The notes: a model not told the origin generated them from the sequence alone. A DNA stretch of 64,000 nucleotides from Variovorax boronicumulans (GCF_007677875.1 NZ_VEDO01000003.1:1-64000); one strand, 5' to 3'. Positions 8,589 to 17,312 are shown, numbered from the stretch's first letter. Numbers and translations are program-made.

Positions 8589-8777
8589 AGCGCAATTAAC
8601 GAGACGAAGTAGGACGTCTCATGCAGCTGAAATCGGCTCGCAAATAGATACATTGAGGGATTGGCCAAGAGCATGTGCAACCAAGGTTTGCCTAACGAGA
8701 ACCTTGGCAAGTTGTTTAGTTTCATTGAGGTCTGGAGTCAGATGCTTGCGAAGTGGCTGCTCTTGGCCGAAAATAGC

Positions 8778-9062
8778 CTACCACCAACGATCGCTTGGAA
8801 TACGAGGCGCATGGCGCCAGAATCCGCGGGCAGCCCGCAGGCAAGCAAGACCAACTCCAAAGAACCAGAATGGTCGCCCGTCGACCCCCGCAAGCACAAA
8901 AAGCAGTTCTGAAAAACAAGCGTGCCTTCCATTGAACGGGGGCAGTGTCGGTGCTTTAAGCTCCCGTGCCGCCATTGCGAAGGCCACGATAGCAAGACCA
9001 AGCGATATTCTCACCAACCATTTTGAGCCCTGAAGACTGCTTTTTAGCTCAATAGGCTTCAT
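8778..9062 (-). CDS. Small putative membrane protein, unknown function
   Basis: A 94-codon open frame starting MKPIELKSSLQGSKWLVR. It has a hydrophobic helix at about residues 17-32 and another at about 65-80 (PFWFFGVGLACLRAA), separated by a polar loop, and ends IPSDRWW. The reading is coherent as a two-pass membrane protein and the local sequence is AT-richer than neighbouring operons. Only a weak purine stretch (GAAAGG) lies about 15 bp before the ATG. I do not recognise the family. It is in the accessory island where neighbouring genes are decayed, so it may be intact but unselected. Confidence 0.5.
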   Translation of the reverse strand: MKPIELKSSLQGSKWLVRISLGLAIVAFAMAARELKAPTLPPFNGRHACFSELLFVLAGVDGRPFWFFGVGLACLRAARGFWRHAPRIPSDRWW

Positions 9063-9172
9063 GAATATGGATTTTGCCTTTCAAGATCTTTGCGACTGTT
9101 TTTTTCCGCGGCTATGCCGTTTGGCTAAAATTCGAAATCCATTCACTGCGTAATGGCGCCTGTCAGCAGATT

Positions 9173-9451
9173 CTATCGATGAAACAGAACTATAGTGATG
9201 AAATATGCCATCATCCAGAATGCCAAGAATGCATTCATGTGGATTAGCGACTTCTTTCGCAAGAGAATATTCCATATCATCAGTGCGCAGAAACCGACAC
9301 ACCCCGCAAATATTCCAATCAAATAAAGAGCGGGCTGCCATTTCTCCAGCGACGGGTGATTCTGGGCCGCATAGTAAATCGGCGCCGAAATCCAAGCCGC
9401 GAGTCCTACTATCCAAGAACCGTTCGCGTGCTTCTTCCGAAAATCGTCCAT
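9173..9451 (-). CDS. Small three-pass membrane protein, unknown function
   Basis: A 92-residue open frame starting MDDFRKKHANGSWIVGLAAW. Three hydrophobic segments are evident: residues 12-28, about 40-66 (ALYLIGIFAGCVGFCALMIW) and about 72-91 (AFLAFWMMAYFITIVLF). The regular alternation of hydrophobic segments with short charged loops supports a real membrane protein. There is no strong RBS. It lies 76 bp downstream of a broken gene at 9528-9813 on the same strand, so it may once have been co-transcribed with it. Family unknown. Confidence 0.55.
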   Translation of the reverse strand: MDDFRKKHANGSWIVGLAAWISAPIYYAAQNHPSLEKWQPALYLIGIFAGCVGFCALMIWNILLRKKSLIHMNAFLAFWMMAYFITIVLFHR

Positions 9452-9527
9452 CTAACGTATTTGCCCCACAAAAAATTCTCTCGGCGCCGTCGAGCATCTA
9501 GGCGAACCGGTGGACCGCTTTTGGCCG

Positions 9528-9813
9528 TTAGTCGCCGTCTTCGCCAACAAGAAAGACCTCGGAGCCGATTTCAAGCTGCACTTTCGGAACGTCTCTCATG
9601 ACAGAAAATGCGGCATGCATGAGCCCTTCGCTTTTTCGATGAAAGTACTCAAAGGCGGAATTTGGGTAGAAACAATTTCCCCAGGGGAGTCACGATTTTC
9701 AATCGAGCACCAGTTTTCACCGAGAGGTCCAACGAATACGGAATTCCCGGGACAAGGATGCACTCTTGTCCAGAAATGTCAAAGACGTCTTCAATTTTGA
9801 ACAATGAGAGCAT
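9528..9813 (-). pseudogene. Frameshifted small protein gene (barrel-like domain family)
   Basis: From the ATG at 9813 the minus strand reads MLSLFKIEDVFDISGQECIL, then VPGIPYSLDLSVKTGARLKI and VTPLG. The frame is then lost. One frame over the protein continues as EIVSTQI (around 9655-9680), and after a second shift as AFEYFHRKSEGLMHAAFSVM, then RDVPKVQLEIGSEVFLVGED and a TAA at 9528. The reconstructed protein of about 95 residues has the pattern (F.I.G...LVPGIP ... TP.G....TQI ... GSEVFLV) of small beta-barrel proteins resembling elongation-factor domains, as I remember that family; this needs a database check. Two single-base losses explain the breaks. Confidence 0.6.
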
Positions 9814-9892
9814 GCTCGTCTCAAGGGAATGTCCGCTGCTGGCCGGAGCTTGCCGTTATGCCGCAGTCGTGAATGCGCTGGAGCCGTGATAG

Positions 9893-10399
9893 TCACCCGG
9901 TCAGTCGCTTAACCTGAGACGGGAATTTCAACGGAAAAACCGTTTCGAAGTTGTACGTGGCTTGTTCGTTCGACACTTCTTTAAAGTGCACAGTAATTTT
10001 CTTGGCTTGCCTAGCACCGGCGGTGAAAGCATTTGGGTTGTGAAGAACAATCATTGTTGCTCCCCAGTCTTTCGCAAAATAACTTGTAGCTTGAGCGGTG
10101 GCATGCCGTCAAAGGAAATCGATAAGGTGCATTCACCGGGTGTACATATCAGCTGACGACCTGCTCAACGCTCAAACTCACATCCTCGCTACCGTCCGCA
10201 TTCTTCCGCACAATTAGATAGCATGGTTGTACTCCTTGTTCTACGCAGGGAGCGGTGAGAAGTTCTTACTTATAAGCGAGGCCTCAGGCCGGTACTCACC
10301 AGAGCGAATATGTGGGACTTCGGAATAAGACCACTTATGCTGGTCGGCAATCGTACTGCTAACGGCCAATGCCAGTCAAGCTATCGCCAACTTGAACAT
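9893..10399 (-). pseudogene. Decayed gene for an exported protein: internal stop plus three frameshifts
   Basis: The minus strand reads MFKLAIA, an in-frame TGA (10376-10378), then LALAVSSTIADQHKWSYSEV and onward to SLISKNFSPLP. A shift near 10245 continues as CVEQGVQPCYLIVRKNADGS, EDVSLSVEQ. A second shift near 10160 gives RQLICTPGECTLSISFDGMP, PLKLQVILRKTG. A third near 10058 gives ATMIVLHNPNAFTAGARQAK, KITVHFKEVSNEQATYNFET, VFPLKFPSQVKRLTG, stop at 9893. Each break is repaired by adding one base. The rebuilt protein of about 165 residues has a signal peptide and a central pair of cysteines in ICTPGEC. This is clear decay: four lesions in about 500 bp. Function unknown. Confidence 0.75.
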
Positions 10400-10459
10400 T
10401 CTCGAGTCTAGTTTGTGAATTCTCGTTCACCGATGGCCGCTCATGGCCGAAAGCTGTAG

Positions 10460-10750
10460 TTAGGTTTCGGGGCAGTTCTCATAGAATCCGCCTGTAATCT
10501 TCGCATCGAGCCGAGCCTGTAGTTCCGCATTGAACTGAATGACCTTCGCATTGGGCGTTGAGCGACACATTGAGATATGAACCTTTTTCGGCTTAAGACG
10601 CACAACCTCATCCACAACGGGTGTGGCCACTGCAGATTTAACCTCGCCGACGCTGTACTGAGAGGGCAAGATTTGAACGTTGGCGGTATCAGATGAACTC
10701 GCGCAACCAGCAAGCACCAGAACCGCAGAGAGAATTTTTCGTCGAAGCAT
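10460..10750 (-). CDS. Small lipoprotein, unknown function
   Basis: A 96-residue protein with a classic lipoprotein signal: MLRRKILSAVLVLAGCASSS, with lipobox LAGC and Cys at residue 16. The mature part is short and mixed-charge (SQYSVGEVKSAVATPVVDEV, then VRLKPKKVHISMC) with two further cysteines that could pair. A good RBS (GAGGAG) sits 6 bp before the ATG at 10750, which decides this start over an upstream TTG at 10810. It is the only gene in the accessory island with strong translation signals. It lies 60 bp upstream of the decayed gene at 9893-10399 on the same strand, suggesting a former operon. Confidence 0.75.
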   Translation of the reverse strand: MLRRKILSAVLVLAGCASSSDTANVQILPSQYSVGEVKSAVATPVVDEVVRLKPKKVHISMCRSTPNAKVIQFNAELQARLDAKITGGFYENCPET

Positions 10751-11100
10751 GGTCAATCTCCTCAATCCCGTCTTGGCCGATTGCAGAAATTCGTCAAAAG
10801 AAAATCCCAATCGCGGATACGCATCTTTTTCCAGTCATTCATTGCTTCTGTCAATCTGCTCCGCGCCGCTGAAAAATCCAGGCACGAAGCCCGGGCTACT
10901 GACTGAAGGGCAAGGCTCAACATCTGGCATTCGCGCGCGCGGCGTCAGCATGCCATGGCCGCAAGCATTCCTTCATGGCTCTGCGGCGCGGTCTCGTCAA
11001 AAGTACGGAGCAAGCCGCCCTTAAACGAAGATGGGGAAGACGCTCCAGATTGGGGCAGCTGTGTGCGAGGAAGCCCAAAAGCGTTCCGCCAGAGCCACCT
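10751..11100. other. Intergenic stretch at the right edge of the accessory island
   Basis: No confident gene. On the minus strand the frame of the lipoprotein is open upstream to about 10840 (EKDAYPRLGFSFDEFLQSAK, then TGLRRLT), which reads like the tail of a protein, but it has no start and may be a remnant. GC content rises again toward 11000, marking the return to core-like sequence before the GMC oxidoreductase stop at 11101. Confidence 0.35.
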
Positions 11101-14100
11101 TCAATTGAACTGATCCAACTCCCCCAGCACCCACGGATACACGTCCTTCGCCGCGCCGCGCCCCACGAACAGGTCCATGTGCGCATACCCCTCGAACACC
11201 TGGCGCCGGTACAGCGCCGGGTCGTTGTGGCGCTGCAGCCATGCCTGGGTGCGCAGCGAGGTTTCGGGGAAGAACAGCTCGTTGTCCGCCCCCGCCATGA
11301 AGCTGATCGGCAGCGCGAGCCGCGGCGCGTTGGCGGGCGTCGCATAGCAGTCGTTGCCCACGGCGTCCACGGCCTTTCCGCGTTGCATGATGAGGCTCAG
11401 CTGCTCGAAGGGGTGCAGCGACACTGTGCCGAACATGCCGGCCAGCGCGGTGTGCGTGGCGTGGTTCAGCTGGCTGTGCGTCCATGAGGGGCCGAACACG
11501 GCGAACACGCGGCGGCACAGCGGGTTCTTGCAGGCCTCGCCCTCGGGCACTGGGAGCTTGTAGGCCAGTGTGTCGATCGTGCGGTCCAGATCGGTCGTGC
11601 CGGGCACGCTGTCGAAGCGGCCCTGCAGCGGCGCATAGCCTTCCAGCAGGCGGGCCAGGCCGATGTCGGCCTTGGTCGCGTTGAGCCAGTTGGTCACGGG
11701 GTGCAGCGTCAGTTGCGACGCGATCAGCGAACGCACGCCTTCCATGCCGTCGAGCAGCGCCATCAGGAGGCTCATGGCCCCCACGCAGTGGGCCATGGCC
11801 TGCACCGAGGGCGCACCGGTCGCTTCGCGGATGGTGCGGATGGCGGCGGGCCAGTCCTCGCGCACGATGTCGTCGATCGTGAACGGCGCGACGGGGCTGC
11901 CCGAGTCGCTGCTGGCGCGGTAGTCGAACAGCCAGCAGTCGTAACCGCTGGCGCACAGCGCCTCCACGAGGTTCTGGTCCACGGTGTCGGTGGCGAACGA
12001 GCTTGCGCGCACCGAGAAGCCGGGCGCCAGCACCACCGGGCCACGCGTCCCGCCACGGTAGCGCGTGAGCCGGATCTGGAAACCGCGCGCCGGATCGCCC
12101 ACCGGCACCTGCAGCACCTCGGGCTGCGGCGCGCGCAGTTTGCGGCGCGGCAGCAGCGGCGCGTCCTGCGCCGGGAAGTTGTTGAGGTCGGCCAGCAGGC
12201 CGCCATAGGCACGCATCAACGTGGTGCCGAAGAAGCCCGCGAACTTGCCCAGGTAGACCTGGGAGATCGCGTCGCGCGCGCGCGGCACCGCGTTCTCGAT
12301 CTGGCCGATCCAGTTGGCCGGCGGTTCCAGGCGGATCGTGGAAGCCTGCCAGGCCAGGTCTTCCAGGCCCAGCGTGAGCAGGCCCTGCGCCACCAGCGGC
12401 ATGGTAGCTTCGTCCAGGTCGTAGACCTTGACCATCAGCGTGGTGGTGTCGGTCCAGGGCGAGGAGCCGGGCCGCTGGCGCAGCACCTTGTGGCCCTTGA
12501 AGCGCAGGCGGCTGCCGTTTTCGCGCTGCAGCACCATCTCGTAGCCCATGGTCCAGGTCTCCACCTGCTGGGGGTCGAGCGGGAACAGGTGGAACACGCC
12601 GCTTTGCACGGCCATGGGTGCGGGGCTGAGGGCCGGGCAGGTCACGGTGCCGCGGATCTGGGCCGGGTGTGTGGGGTCGTCGAGCAGGCGCGCCAGGTCG
12701 TCGGTGTGGATGGTCAGCTCGAACGCCATGGACTGGCCGGCCGCACGGCCCCACGCGGCCGCCACGGCGTAGTCGCTGGCCAGGCGCAGGTCGGCGTTGC
12801 TGCGTGGGGTCACGGCCTGCGTGCTGATCCAGCCCGACATGGTCTCGGTGAATTCGAAGCTCGGCGACAGGCGCGAGGGGTCGTGCGCGATCAGTTCGGC
12901 CACCGCCTTCTTGGCGGCGTCGAGCACGCCGTCCTCGACCACATCGAGCGCGCGCTGCCACCAGTGGCGGTGCTTGCCGGGCGGCGGCGCCGGGGCAGGC
13001 AAGGGCGTGCGCGGGTTCAGCGTGGTGTCGACGCTCCAGCCGCGCGCCTCGCACAGGTGCTGCAGCGCGCGTTCGGCCAGCGCGGAGATGGTCAGCAGCG
13101 GGTTCACGCCCACGGCACCGGGCAGGATGGCGCCATCGCAGACGAACAGGCCCTCGTGCACATCCGTGCCGTCGGTGCCCGCAAACACGCGGCCCAGGTG
13201 GTCGACGACGCCGCGCGTGGCGTCATCGCCCATGCCGCAGCCGCCCAGCGGGTGCACGGTGATGAGCTTCTTGCCGAGTGCCTGGCTCCACAGCGGGTTG
13301 GCGACGAACTGGCCCGAGATCGCCTGGCTGGCCAGGTTGAGCCAGTCGTTGTCGCGCACGATGGCCGGGCCGCTGCCCGCGCCGGGCCAGTGGATGCGCA
13401 ACCGGTCGTTCTGCAGGCGCAGCTCGCCGGCCGACTCGTCCACGCTCATGACCAGGTAGGTCTGCGTGCGCGCCACGGCGCCGGCATAGGCCGTGGCCGC
13501 CAGTTCGCCCGGGTGCTGCACGGCGTCGGCCATGGCCTGGGCATCGAGCAGGCGGGCCTTGGCTTGCGCCGCGCCGAAGGTGAATTCGCCGCCGTTCAGC
13601 GCCGTGTTGAAGAACAGCGCCGGCGTCAGCAGCGTGGCCAGCGCACCGGGGATCACGCCTTCCTCGATCACCAGGCCGTCGGCCAGCGCCGGCGTGGCGC
13701 GCATGTCGATCAGGCCAGTGATGCAGGGGCCGGGCAGCTGGTCCTTGGGCACGGGGTTGGTGCCGGCCCCCACGCCGTTGATGTCGCGGCGCTGGTCCTT
13801 GCCGTCCGGGCGGGCAGGCTGGGGATCCCAATCGGCATCGAAGCCCAGGGCCAGCACGTCGCCGTTGCCCGAAAAGCGCTGGCCCAGGCGCTCGGACAGG
13901 GCCAGGCCGCGCTCGCGCGAGCGCAGCAGGATCTCGGTGGAGCCGAGCGCGCCGGCGCCCAGCAGCACCATGTCGGCGTAGACGCTGTCGGGCGTGGTGC
14001 TGCCGGGCGCGGCATCGCGCAGCGCCACCGCCTCGAAGAACACGCGCCAGCCCTGGCCTTCGCGCGCCACATGGCGCACGCGCGCGCCCGTGAAGATCTG

Positions 14101-14784
14101 CGCGCCGTGCGCATGCGCATCGGGCAGGTAGTTCATTCGCGTGGTGTTCTTGGCGCCCACGTTGCAGCCGCTGGTGCAGTCGCCGCACAGTGTGCAGGCC
14201 GGCTGCGGCATACCGAAGGGATTGGTCTGGTTCTCGAAGTTGACCGTGATGGGCGGACGCGAGAACGGCTTGCCCAGGACCTGGGCCGACTTGCGCAGCG
14301 CCTCCAGCTTGTTGAGCTTCGGAAAGTGCTCGGGGTAGGGCGTGGGCGCGAGCACCTGGCGCGCCCGTTCGATGTAGGGCGCCAGCAGGGTCGGGTCCTT
14401 GCGGAAGGGCTGGGGCCAGGCCTCGGTCGCGAAGTGGCGCGGATCGACCTCCAGCGCCACGTTGGCGTTGATCAGCGAGGTGCCGCCCAGGCCGCAGCCG
14501 ACCATGGCCAGCATGTCGTCGTTGAGGTGCAGGTTGTACAGGCCATCGGCCGCGCCGAGCCGGCCGCGCGCGGTGTCGATCTGCATGTCGGCGCGCGCGC
14601 TGGCCAGGCCGTCGGGAAATTGGCCGGGCAGGATCTCGCGGCCGCGTTCGAGCACGCAGACCGACTGGCCGGCGCGCGCCAGCCGCGCCGCGGCCACGCC
14701 AGCGCCGTAGCCCGAGCCGACCACCACGGCGGTGTAGCGTGCGCCGATGGTGTGCAGCGGGCGGGCGATGGGTTGCAGGTTCAC
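11101..14784 (-). CDS. GMC oxidoreductase fused to an alpha/beta hydrolase
   Basis: A 1227-residue two-enzyme fusion. The N-terminal half is a cholesterol-oxidase-like GMC flavoprotein: FAD-binding VVGSGYGAGVAAARLARAG at about residues 21-39, a cysteine cluster CTLCGDCTSGC near residue 200, and the GMC active-site region HPLGGCGMGDD near residue 510 followed by VGVNPLLTISALAE. A roughly 250-residue middle domain links to a C-terminal alpha/beta hydrolase (VVLAPGFSVRASSF near 915). Its nucleophile elbow is AHCVGA, with cysteine about residue 1000 in place of serine; candidate acid GADNE and histidine GYAHMD near 1200 follow. The start is a GTG with RBS TGGAG, 34 bp after the phosphoesterase stop. 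Predicted to oxidise a sterol-like or other hydrophobic alcohol; the substrate is unknown. Confidence 0.85.
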   Translation of the reverse strand: MNLQPIARPLHTIGARYTAVVVGSGYGAGVAAARLARAGQSVCVLERGREILPGQFPDGLASARADMQIDTARGRLGAADGLYNLHLNDDMLAMVGCGLGGTSLINANVALEVDPRHFATEAWPQPFRKDPTLLAPYIERARQVLAPTPYPEHFPKLNKLEALRKSAQVLGKPFSRPPITVNFENQTNPFGMPQPACTLCGDCTSGCNVGAKNTTRMNYLPDAHAHGAQIFTGARVRHVAREGQGWRVFFEAVALRDAAPGSTTPDSVYADMVLLGAGALGSTEILLRSRERGLALSERLGQRFSGNGDVLALGFDADWDPQPARPDGKDQRRDINGVGAGTNPVPKDQLPGPCITGLIDMRATPALADGLVIEEGVIPGALATLLTPALFFNTALNGGEFTFGAAQAKARLLDAQAMADAVQHPGELAATAYAGAVARTQTYLVMSVDESAGELRLQNDRLRIHWPGAGSGPAIVRDNDWLNLASQAISGQFVANPLWSQALGKKLITVHPLGGCGMGDDATRGVVDHLGRVFAGTDGTDVHEGLFVCDGAILPGAVGVNPLLTISALAERALQHLCEARGWSVDTTLNPRTPLPAPAPPPGKHRHWWQRALDVVEDGVLDAAKKAVAELIAHDPSRLSPSFEFTETMSGWISTQAVTPRSNADLRLASDYAVAAAWGRAAGQSMAFELTIHTDDLARLLDDPTHPAQIRGTVTCPALSPAPMAVQSGVFHLFPLDPQQVETWTMGYEMVLQRENGSRLRFKGHKVLRQRPGSSPWTDTTTLMVKVYDLDEATMPLVAQGLLTLGLEDLAWQASTIRLEPPANWIGQIENAVPRARDAISQVYLGKFAGFFGTTLMRAYGGLLADLNNFPAQDAPLLPRRKLRAPQPEVLQVPVGDPARGFQIRLTRYRGGTRGPVVLAPGFSVRASSFATDTVDQNLVEALCASGYDCWLFDYRASSDSGSPVAPFTIDDIVREDWPAAIRTIREATGAPSVQAMAHCVGAMSLLMALLDGMEGVRSLIASQLTLHPVTNWLNATKADIGLARLLEGYAPLQGRFDSVPGTTDLDRTIDTLAYKLPVPEGEACKNPLCRRVFAVFGPSWTHSQLNHATHTALAGMFGTVSLHPFEQLSLIMQRGKAVDAVGNDCYATPANAPRLALPISFMAGADNELFFPETSLRTQAWLQRHNDPALYRRQVFEGYAHMDLFVGRGAAKDVYPWVLGELDQFN

Positions 14785-14818
14785 GCGGTCTCCAGGGAGT
14801 CTTGTCGTTGTGGGGTGG

Positions 14819-16303
14819 TCATGCCGCTTCGGCCGTGTCGAAGAAGTCGTCGAGCAGCTGCCGCGCGCGCTGCTCCAGCGCCTCCTGCGCGCAGCCGGAA
14901 AATTGCTGCCAGGCGCCCGCCGTCTGGGCCAGAGCGTCCGAGAGCGCGGCCAGCATGGGGTTGGCCGCATCGCTGAAGTCGCCGACCCCGGCGGCGCGCA
15001 CCGGCGCCATGCGGCCGTTGACGGGGTCGTTGAACAGGCGCAGCGCGGCCATGTTCAGGTCGGCATCGAGCAGCACCATGGAGGCGCCCTGCGTGGGCGT
15101 CAGCGTGGGCTGGTCCATGACCCAGCCGCCGGTGTTGAAGACGGCCACAGGGCGCTCGAAGCCGGCCACGGGCAGGCTGTCCTCGAAGGGCTTGTGGGTG
15201 TGGCCGAACACGAAGCCCAGGTCCAGCTTCTCGGGATGCAGGATGCCGCTGCGGCGCAGCTGGCGCCGGGTCGGGCCGCCGATGTACCAGGCGAGGTCGG
15301 CCGTGTCGGCCGCCGTCATGGTCTGGGCGTAGCTGGCGCGCTGGGATTGGGCCACCTGGCCCAGCGTGGCGTCCACCGCGCCCAGCACCAGCTGGTCCAG
15401 CGTGATGCCCTGCACCAGCGTGGCGCGGCCGCTGGTCTCGAAGGTCTTGCCGATCCAGGCCACAAGCTTGGTCGCGAGCTTGCGCGAGAAGCTGTGCGAG
15501 GCGCCGCCGTCGCGCATGATGTCGTACAGCCGCATGGCGGTGTGGGAGGTAGAGCCTGCGCTGCCCAGGTCCGACCACAGGAAGTCGACCCAGGCGCCGT
15601 TCTCGGCCTCCAGCTGCGCCACCGTCAGCGACTCGGCCGGCCGCGGCGTGCGGGCCAGGCCGGGCAGCTGGGCGTTGAGCGTGGAGACCATGCGGTACAT
15701 CGGGTCCACGTAGTGGCCGTGGTGCAGCACGCGGCAGCGCGTGGCCTGCGCATCGAACAGCGCCAGGTTGGGGTAGGCGATGTCGCAGCGCATGCCGGCC
15801 AGGCCCGGCACGCTGCGCAGCAGCCGTGTGAGCAGCGGCGAGGGCGGCAGCGGCGCATCGGCCTCGTCGGTGAGAGCGGTGTGCTGGAGCAGATCGCGCG
15901 GGATGCGGCCGGCGTCCAGCGCAGCCTGGAACTGTTGGTCCTGCGCGGCGCGCCACAGGTGGTGGTCGTGGTTGCCGGGCACGCACAGCACGCGCGGGGC
16001 GAACAGCGGCTCGCCGTCGGCGTCCACCAGCGCTGCGCGCGCGAACTGCGCGAAGGACTGGGCCACGGCGCCCATGGGCGACAGGCCCATGTCCAGCACG
16101 TCGCCCAGCAGGATCAGCGTGGGGCGGTCGGCGCCGGGCGGCACCAGGCGTTGCAGCAGCTGGCGCAGCGCGGCGCCGAAGGCCGACAGCGTGTCGCTGC
16201 AGCGCGTGGGGTCGGGCTGGCCGGCCGCATCGGTGCCGACCAGGCAGCTGTAGGCGGCACCCAGGTGGAGGTCGGAGAGGCAGAGGTAGCGCAGTGCGGG
16301 CAT
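14819..16303 (-). CDS. Metallophosphoesterase (calcineurin-like), unknown substrate
   Basis: A 494-residue calcineurin-like phosphoesterase. The metal-binding motifs are in order: LCLSDLHLGAAYS at the start, LILLGDVLDMG near residue 65, VLCVPGNHDHHLW near 110, LHHGHYVD near 200 and FVFGHTHKPFED near 370. No signal peptide is present, so it is probably cytoplasmic. It lies between an alpha/beta hydrolase (10 bp upstream) and the GMC-hydrolase fusion (34 bp downstream) in one operon. The neighbours suggest a shared pathway on a lipid-like or alcohol substrate, but nothing identifies the phosphoester. The start MPALRYLCLSDLHLG fits the domain boundary. Confidence 0.8.
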   Translation of the reverse strand: MPALRYLCLSDLHLGAAYSCLVGTDAAGQPDPTRCSDTLSAFGAALRQLLQRLVPPGADRPTLILLGDVLDMGLSPMGAVAQSFAQFARAALVDADGEPLFAPRVLCVPGNHDHHLWRAAQDQQFQAALDAGRIPRDLLQHTALTDEADAPLPPSPLLTRLLRSVPGLAGMRCDIAYPNLALFDAQATRCRVLHHGHYVDPMYRMVSTLNAQLPGLARTPRPAESLTVAQLEAENGAWVDFLWSDLGSAGSTSHTAMRLYDIMRDGGASHSFSRKLATKLVAWIGKTFETSGRATLVQGITLDQLVLGAVDATLGQVAQSQRASYAQTMTAADTADLAWYIGGPTRRQLRRSGILHPEKLDLGFVFGHTHKPFEDSLPVAGFERPVAVFNTGGWVMDQPTLTPTQGASMVLLDADLNMAALRLFNDPVNGRMAPVRAAGVGDFSDAANPMLAALSDALAQTAGAWQQFSGCAQEALEQRARQLLDDFFDTAEAA

Positions 16304-16313
16304 GGCTGTCGTT

Positions 16314-17312
16314 CTAGGCGGGCTGCGGTGCATAGCGCGGCGCCGGGCGCGGCGCGCGCGCGGTGTCGGCGGCGGGCAGGTGGGCGCTGATGTGGTGGCG
16401 CGGGGGTAGCACGTCCAGGTGGCGCGCGAAGAAGCTGGCCACGCGGATCTCGTAGGCCAGCGGCAGCGCGCGGTAGGAGCCGCTGTGGCCCTCGCTGTCG
16501 GTGCGCCAGCATTCTCCGCCACAGGCCGTGGCCAGCGCGTGGGCGTCGGTGGCGGGCACGAAGCGGTCGCCCTGGCTGTGGATCACGAGCACGGGCCGGC
16601 CGCGCAGCCGCGGCATGCACGACAGCGGCTGCACGCGGCGCACGTCCACGCCCAGCAGCAGCCGGGCCGCCGCCAGCGTGCCGGGCAGGAACCAGCCCGG
16701 CGCCCGCGACAGGCGCGAGAACTGGCGGCCCAGCATCTGCTCGAAGCTGGCGAAGGCGCTGTCCAGCACCAGCGCGCCGATGGCCGGCTCGTCGACGGCG
16801 GCCAGGGCCGCGGTGCCGGCGCCCAGCGACACGCCCAGCACGCCGATGCGGCCCGCTGCGTAGCCTTGCGCCAGCAGGAAATCCACCGCACCCAGCACGT
16901 CGTGCCGTTCGTGCCAGCCGTAGCTCAGCCGCGCCGGGCTGCTGCCGCCGTGCCCACGCAGGTCGATCAGCAGCACCGACATGCCGACATCGCGCAGCCG
17001 CTCGGCCAGCGCCAGCGAGGGTGCCTTGCCCTGCTCGCCGCGGCAGGCGTCCTTGCCGTGCACGAGGATCACGGCGCCCTGGCGCGGCGTGGCCGGCAGG
17101 TACCAGGCGTCGATGCGGGCGCGGCCGTCGCGTGCGGCGAACTGCACGGCATGGTCCCGCAGTTGCGGATGGCTGTGTCGAGGGGAGCGACGGTCCAGGC
17201 GCACGCGCGTGAAGCGGTGGGCGATGCAGGCACAGGCCAGTGCATAGGCCAGGCCCAGCACGGCGAACAACGCGAGTGTGGCCAGGGGCGGGGCGAAATC
17301 GGAAAAGGTCAT
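16314..17312 (-). CDS. Membrane-anchored alpha/beta hydrolase
   Basis: A 332-residue alpha/beta hydrolase with an N-terminal membrane helix (LATLALFAVLGLAYALACAC, residues 9-28). The catalytic domain has the oxyanion-loop motif VILVHGKD near residue 93, DLRGHGGSS near 127, the nucleophile elbow GVSLGAG near residue 165, the acid in HSQGDRFVP and a histidine in SEGHSGSY. This pattern matches the YfhR/BEM46-like group of serine hydrolases. It is the first gene of a three-gene operon with the phosphoesterase and the GMC-hydrolase fusion. The ATG at 17312 was chosen because the hydrophobic anchor begins right after it. Substrate unknown. Confidence 0.82.
   Translation of the reverse strand: MTFSDFAPPLATLALFAVLGLAYALACACIAHRFTRVRLDRRSPRHSHPQLRDHAVQFAARDGRARIDAWYLPATPRQGAVILVHGKDACRGEQGKAPSLALAERLRDVGMSVLLIDLRGHGGSSPARLSYGWHERHDVLGAVDFLLAQGYAAGRIGVLGVSLGAGTAALAAVDEPAIGALVLDSAFASFEQMLGRQFSRLSRAPGWFLPGTLAAARLLLGVDVRRVQPLSCMPRLRGRPVLVIHSQGDRFVPATDAHALATACGGECWRTDSEGHSGSYRALPLAYEIRVASFFARHLDVLPPRHHISAHLPAADTARAPRPAPRYAPQPA

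Noticed and set aside
8504-8725. 73-codon minus-strand open frame (MKLNNLPRFSLGKPWLHMLL...)
   Set aside because: No RBS, no family resemblance, and another frame across the same DNA reads at least as well; probably non-coding or part of a remnant.
9081-9497. 138-codon minus-strand open frame overlapping the three-pass membrane protein gene
   Set aside because: The overlapping 92-residue frame has clear membrane-helix periodicity, while this one is compositionally random.
9510-9889. Two plus-strand open frames in the accessory island
   Set aside because: They run antisense to a recognisable, frameshifted minus-strand gene and show no protein-like features.
11701-14976. 1091-codon plus-strand open frame opposite the GMC-hydrolase fusion
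   Set aside because: Antisense artefact of high GC; the minus-strand protein has complete FAD and hydrolase motifs.
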